Of a stretch of DNA of 64,000 bases, positions 62,058-64,000 are shown one piece after another. The first letter of the stretch is position 1; every line of letters begins with the position of its first letter. The translations under genes and the position numbers were made by a program. The notes beneath the pieces were generated by a model, which had not been told where the DNA came from, did no database searches, and saw nothing but the letters and a program-made list of their open reading frames with translations. The DNA lies in NCBI RefSeq assembly GCF_025148125.1, contig NZ_CP102267.1, positions 909,001-973,000 on the forward strand, given 5' to 3'. Source of the stretch: Blautia wexlerae DSM 19850. Its GTDB lineage: Bacteria > Bacillota > Clostridia > Lachnospirales > Lachnospiraceae.

Positions 62058-63077
62058 ATGTCATTGTATGATTACGGACTTGGCACTTTGGCTCAGTATG
62101 AGCTGACAGCAGACCGTTCTGCAAGGACAAGAGGAGCTTTACTCTGCTATACAGCTCAGGGACTTCTGATCCTGAGGGAATTTCACGGTTCTGAAAAAAA
62201 GCTGGAAAAACAGCAGGAGCTTTTGATGAGACTTCAGGAAAATGGTATAAATACCGATTATTTTCTGCGGAATAATCAGGAAAGTCTGGTCAGCAAAGAT
62301 AAAACTGAACAAAGGTTTACACTCCAGCACTGGTATGAAGGAAAAGAGTGTGACACAAAATCCCGGGAAGATATTTTAAAAAGTGTCCGGACACTGGCAA
62401 GGTTACATATTTTAATGAAAATGGAACCTGTGGAGGAATACAGGGAAAGATCTCTCAGGGAGGAATATCTCCGGCATAATCAGGAGCTTCGTAAGATACG
62501 AAAATTTATACGGAATAAAGGAGCATCCAATGTATTTGAGAAAAATTATCTGGCAAGTGTGGAGCAGTTTCTTGAGAGGGCACAGTATGCAGTAAGGCTT
62601 CTGGATGAGACGGATTATGATGATCTCAGGGACAGGGCATGGCGGGAAGGACAGGTATGTCATGGAGAATATAATCAGCATAATGTTCTGATGCTGAAAG
62701 GTGATCACTTTGGGACAGCAGTTACAAATTTTGGTCACTGGAGTTTTGATATTCAGGTAGCAGATTTGTATCGTTTTATGAGAAAAATACTGGAGAAATA
62801 TAACTGGAATCTGGAACTGGCAGGGGAAATGCTCAGGGAATATCATAAAATCCGTTCAATCTCGGCAGAAGAGTGGAAAAATCTGCGTGTACGTTTCACT
62901 TATCCTGAAAAATACTGGAAACTGGCAAATTATTATTATTCACACAAAAAGGTGTGGATTTCAGAGAAAAATGTGGAAAAGCTTCAGAATCTTATCAGAC
63001 AGAGAGAAATCTGGGAGAATTTTGCAGAGGAATGTTTCAGGGATTATCCTCGTTACTGTTCACTCCGTTCACAGTAA
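62058..63077 (+). CDS. CotS-like spore-coat kinase-fold protein
   Basis: A 339-residue protein of the aminoglycoside phosphotransferase/CotS family. CHGEYNQHNVLM (about residues 213-224) stands for the catalytic HGDxxxxN motif but with Glu for Asp; FGHWSFDIQVADLYRFMRKI follows, with the usual DFG-like Asp replaced. It may be a structural or weak kinase of the spore coat. AGAGGGGG precedes the ATG. The last eight residues, RYCSLRSQ, and the stop codon are supplied by the transposable palindrome at 63052. Confidence 0.82.
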   Translation: MSLYDYGLGTLAQYELTADRSARTRGALLCYTAQGLLILREFHGSEKKLEKQQELLMRLQENGINTDYFLRNNQESLVSKDKTEQRFTLQHWYEGKECDTKSREDILKSVRTLARLHILMKMEPVEEYRERSLREEYLRHNQELRKIRKFIRNKGASNVFEKNYLASVEQFLERAQYAVRLLDETDYDDLRDRAWREGQVCHGEYNQHNVLMLKGDHFGTAVTNFGHWSFDIQVADLYRFMRKILEKYNWNLELAGEMLREYHKIRSISAEEWKNLRVRFTYPEKYWKLANYYYSHKKVWISEKNVEKLQNLIRQREIWENFAEECFRDYPRYCSLRSQ

Positions 63078-63194
63078 CGTAGCCAAAATTCATTCCAGAT
63101 TGCCTGCGGCAATGGAATTTTGGCTTGTATGTCTCGGGATTTTGGCATATTCATGCCAAAACACCTCGCGGGATAGTGGTGTGTGAACAGTAAC
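63052..63194 (-). repeat. GTTACTGTTCAC-family element, copy 3 (8-bp target duplication)
   Basis: A 143-bp element in minus orientation, flanked by TTATCCTC at 63044-63051 and 63195-63202. Hairpin I is of the copy 2 type, but hairpin II is a different palindrome: AGCCAAAATTC/GAATTTTGGCT with an inner ATTGCC/GGCAAT. It provides the last codons and stop of the CotS-like gene and lies 40 bases before the hup promoter. Confidence 0.9.
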
Positions 63195-63234
63195 TTATCC
63201 TCAGTAACACAGAGCTGAACAGTTACGAAAAACC

Positions 63235-63263
63235 TTGACAATATGGGAAAAAAGGTATATATA
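63235..63263 (+). promoter_or_regulatory. hup promoter
   Basis: TTGACA (63235-63240), 17-base spacer, TATATA (63258-63263): a strong sigma-A promoter, suited to an abundant protein. Confidence 0.85.
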
Positions 63264-63335
63264 TAGAGGATAGAGCTCTGTCGCTTTTGGCAGATGCCAC
63301 CAAACAAGAAAGAGATCATTAGAGGAGGAAACACC

Positions 63336-63614
63336 ATGAATAAAACAGAATTAGTAGCAGCTATGGCGAAAGAGACAAACTTATCCAAGAAGGACGTAGA
63401 AGACGTTCTGAAATCTTTCGTTGATGTCGTTTCTAAAGAACTGAAAAATGGCGGAAAAATCCAGTTAGTAGGATTTGGTACATTTGAAGTAAGTGAAAGA
63501 GCTGCTCGCGAGGGAAGAAATCCTCAAACTGGTGAAACTATGAAAATCGAAGCTTCTAAATCACCGAAATTCAAAGCTGGAAAAGCATTAAAAGATATGG
63601 TTAACGGTAAATAA
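63336..63614 (+). CDS. hup: HU-family DNA-binding protein
   Basis: A 92-residue HU protein: MNKTELVAAMAKETNLSKKD, the beta-arm GRNPQTGETMKIEASKSPKF with the intercalating NP, and FKAGKALKDMVN at the end. It bends DNA and compacts the nucleoid. ATG 63336 follows AGAGGAGG. Confidence 0.97.
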   Translation: MNKTELVAAMAKETNLSKKDVEDVLKSFVDVVSKELKNGGKIQLVGFGTFEVSERAAREGRNPQTGETMKIEASKSPKFKAGKALKDMVNGK

Positions 63615-63628
63615 TAAAGGCGATAACC

Positions 63629-63653
63629 GGGGGAACGAAAGTTCCCCTTTTTT
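63629..63653 (+). terminator. hup terminator
   Basis: GGGGAAC-GAAA-GTTCCCC then six T residues: a strong short hairpin with a tetraloop. Confidence 0.93.
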
Positions 63654-63712
63654 GATACTCCGGCGGAGTAATTCGTGAGTATCCATTTAGAGAACATTTA
63701 CAGGAGCAGAAT

Positions 63713-63952
63713 ATGAGATTAGATAAATACTTAAAGGTGTCACGTCTGATCAAACGCCGTACAGTGGCAAACGAAGCATGTGATGCAGGAAGAGTTCTTG
63801 TCAACGATAAGCCTGCCAAGGCATCTGTACAGGTAAAGACGGGAGATACTATTGAAATCCAGTTCGGAAGTAAGAACGTCAAAGTAGAAGTACTGGATGT
63901 AAAAGAAACTGTCAAAAAAGAAGATGTAGAGAGTATGTACAAATATCTTTGA
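63713..63952 (+). CDS. rqcP: S4-domain RNA-binding protein RqcP (YabO/Hsp15-like)
   Basis: A 79-residue S4 protein: MRLDKYLKVSRLIKRRTVAN, EACDAGRVLVNDKPAKASVQ and a short C-terminal helix. RqcP helps rescue stalled 50S subunits with RqcH. Its place after hup matches the yabO locus of Firmicutes, where yabP and divIC follow; the window ends 48 bases later. Confidence 0.93.
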   Translation: MRLDKYLKVSRLIKRRTVANEACDAGRVLVNDKPAKASVQVKTGDTIEIQFGSKNVKVEVLDVKETVKKEDVESMYKYL

Positions 63953-64000
63953 TTCCGGATGGTAATTTGCAGCTTTTGGCATTTATGCAGTGGGAACATA

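Overview
The window looks like a chromosome segment of a spore-forming, low-GC Gram-positive anaerobe, most likely a Lachnospiraceae of the Blautia/Ruminococcus type. This is inferred from gene content and order, not from a database match. Supporting evidence: the classic Firmicutes run rpsF-ssb-rpsR-gdpP-rplI-dnaB; sporulation or germination-type genes (CwlD-like amidase, CotS-like coat kinase, Csp-like subtilase, YaaH-like GH18); a T-box before proS; sigma-A promoters with AGGAGG ribosome sites; PPi-type phosphofructokinase; BMP-type nucleoside ABC uptake; sortase B; and hup-rqcP at the right end.

Layout. (1) 1-9.6 kb is a visibly AT-rich accessory block. It holds a SPASM radical SAM enzyme and a B12-binding radical SAM enzyme, an ABC exporter with a tiny membrane ORF, a decayed second ABC exporter, small DUF proteins including a SdpI/DUF1648-like one, two regulator-like genes and a 39-codon remnant of a tyrosine integrase. 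It ends exactly at a displaced 3' half of a tRNA-Cys gene followed by that gene's terminator, so I read it as the right end of an integrated element. (2) 9.7-16 kb has a GNAT enzyme, an orphan LytTR regulator, and a minus-strand cell-surface acylation operon (SGNH, DUF4358, MBOAT, DHHW). (3) 16-26 kb has DUF308, a divergent ureohydrolase, lgt, a subtilase, a nucleobase permease, PPi-PFK and an ABC exporter. (4) 25.6-30.7 kb has a VWA/MoxR module, sortase B and a sirtuin. (5) 30.8-37.6 kb is the ribosomal/replication cluster, a MerR regulator and a 2[4Fe-4S] ferredoxin. (6) 37.9-43.4 kb is nucleoside-type ABC uptake and DUF1858. (7) 43.5-52.5 kb has mecA, a small protein with a long leader, a GH18 protein, a CwlD-like amidase and two giant GT-C/DUF2298-like membrane proteins. 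(8) 52.5-64 kb has a complete IS1182-like element (terminal repeats and an 11-bp target duplication visible), an SGNH protein, sua5, rpiB, dCMP deaminase, T-box-proS, cca, a CotS-like gene, hup and rqcP.

The most striking signal is in the intergenic DNA: several families of dispersed palindromes. One family has terminal repeats starting GTTACTGTTCAC. It occurs as ~142-154 bp elements, three of which are flanked by perfect 8-bp direct repeats (TAAATAAT, ACACAATA, TTATCCTC), and as solitary 27-bp units with imperfect 8-bp flanking repeats. These look like non-autonomous transposable elements whose internal hairpins are swapped between copies while staying self-complementary. A second family, two copies of ~205 bp, has 28-bp outer arms that are perfectly complementary within each copy but largely different between copies, around a nearly constant scaffold. 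A third (TATAGCAAT...ATTGCTATA) looks like a TA-target MITE. A fourth is a 31-bp motif, 30/31 identical, in the leaders of two unrelated genes.
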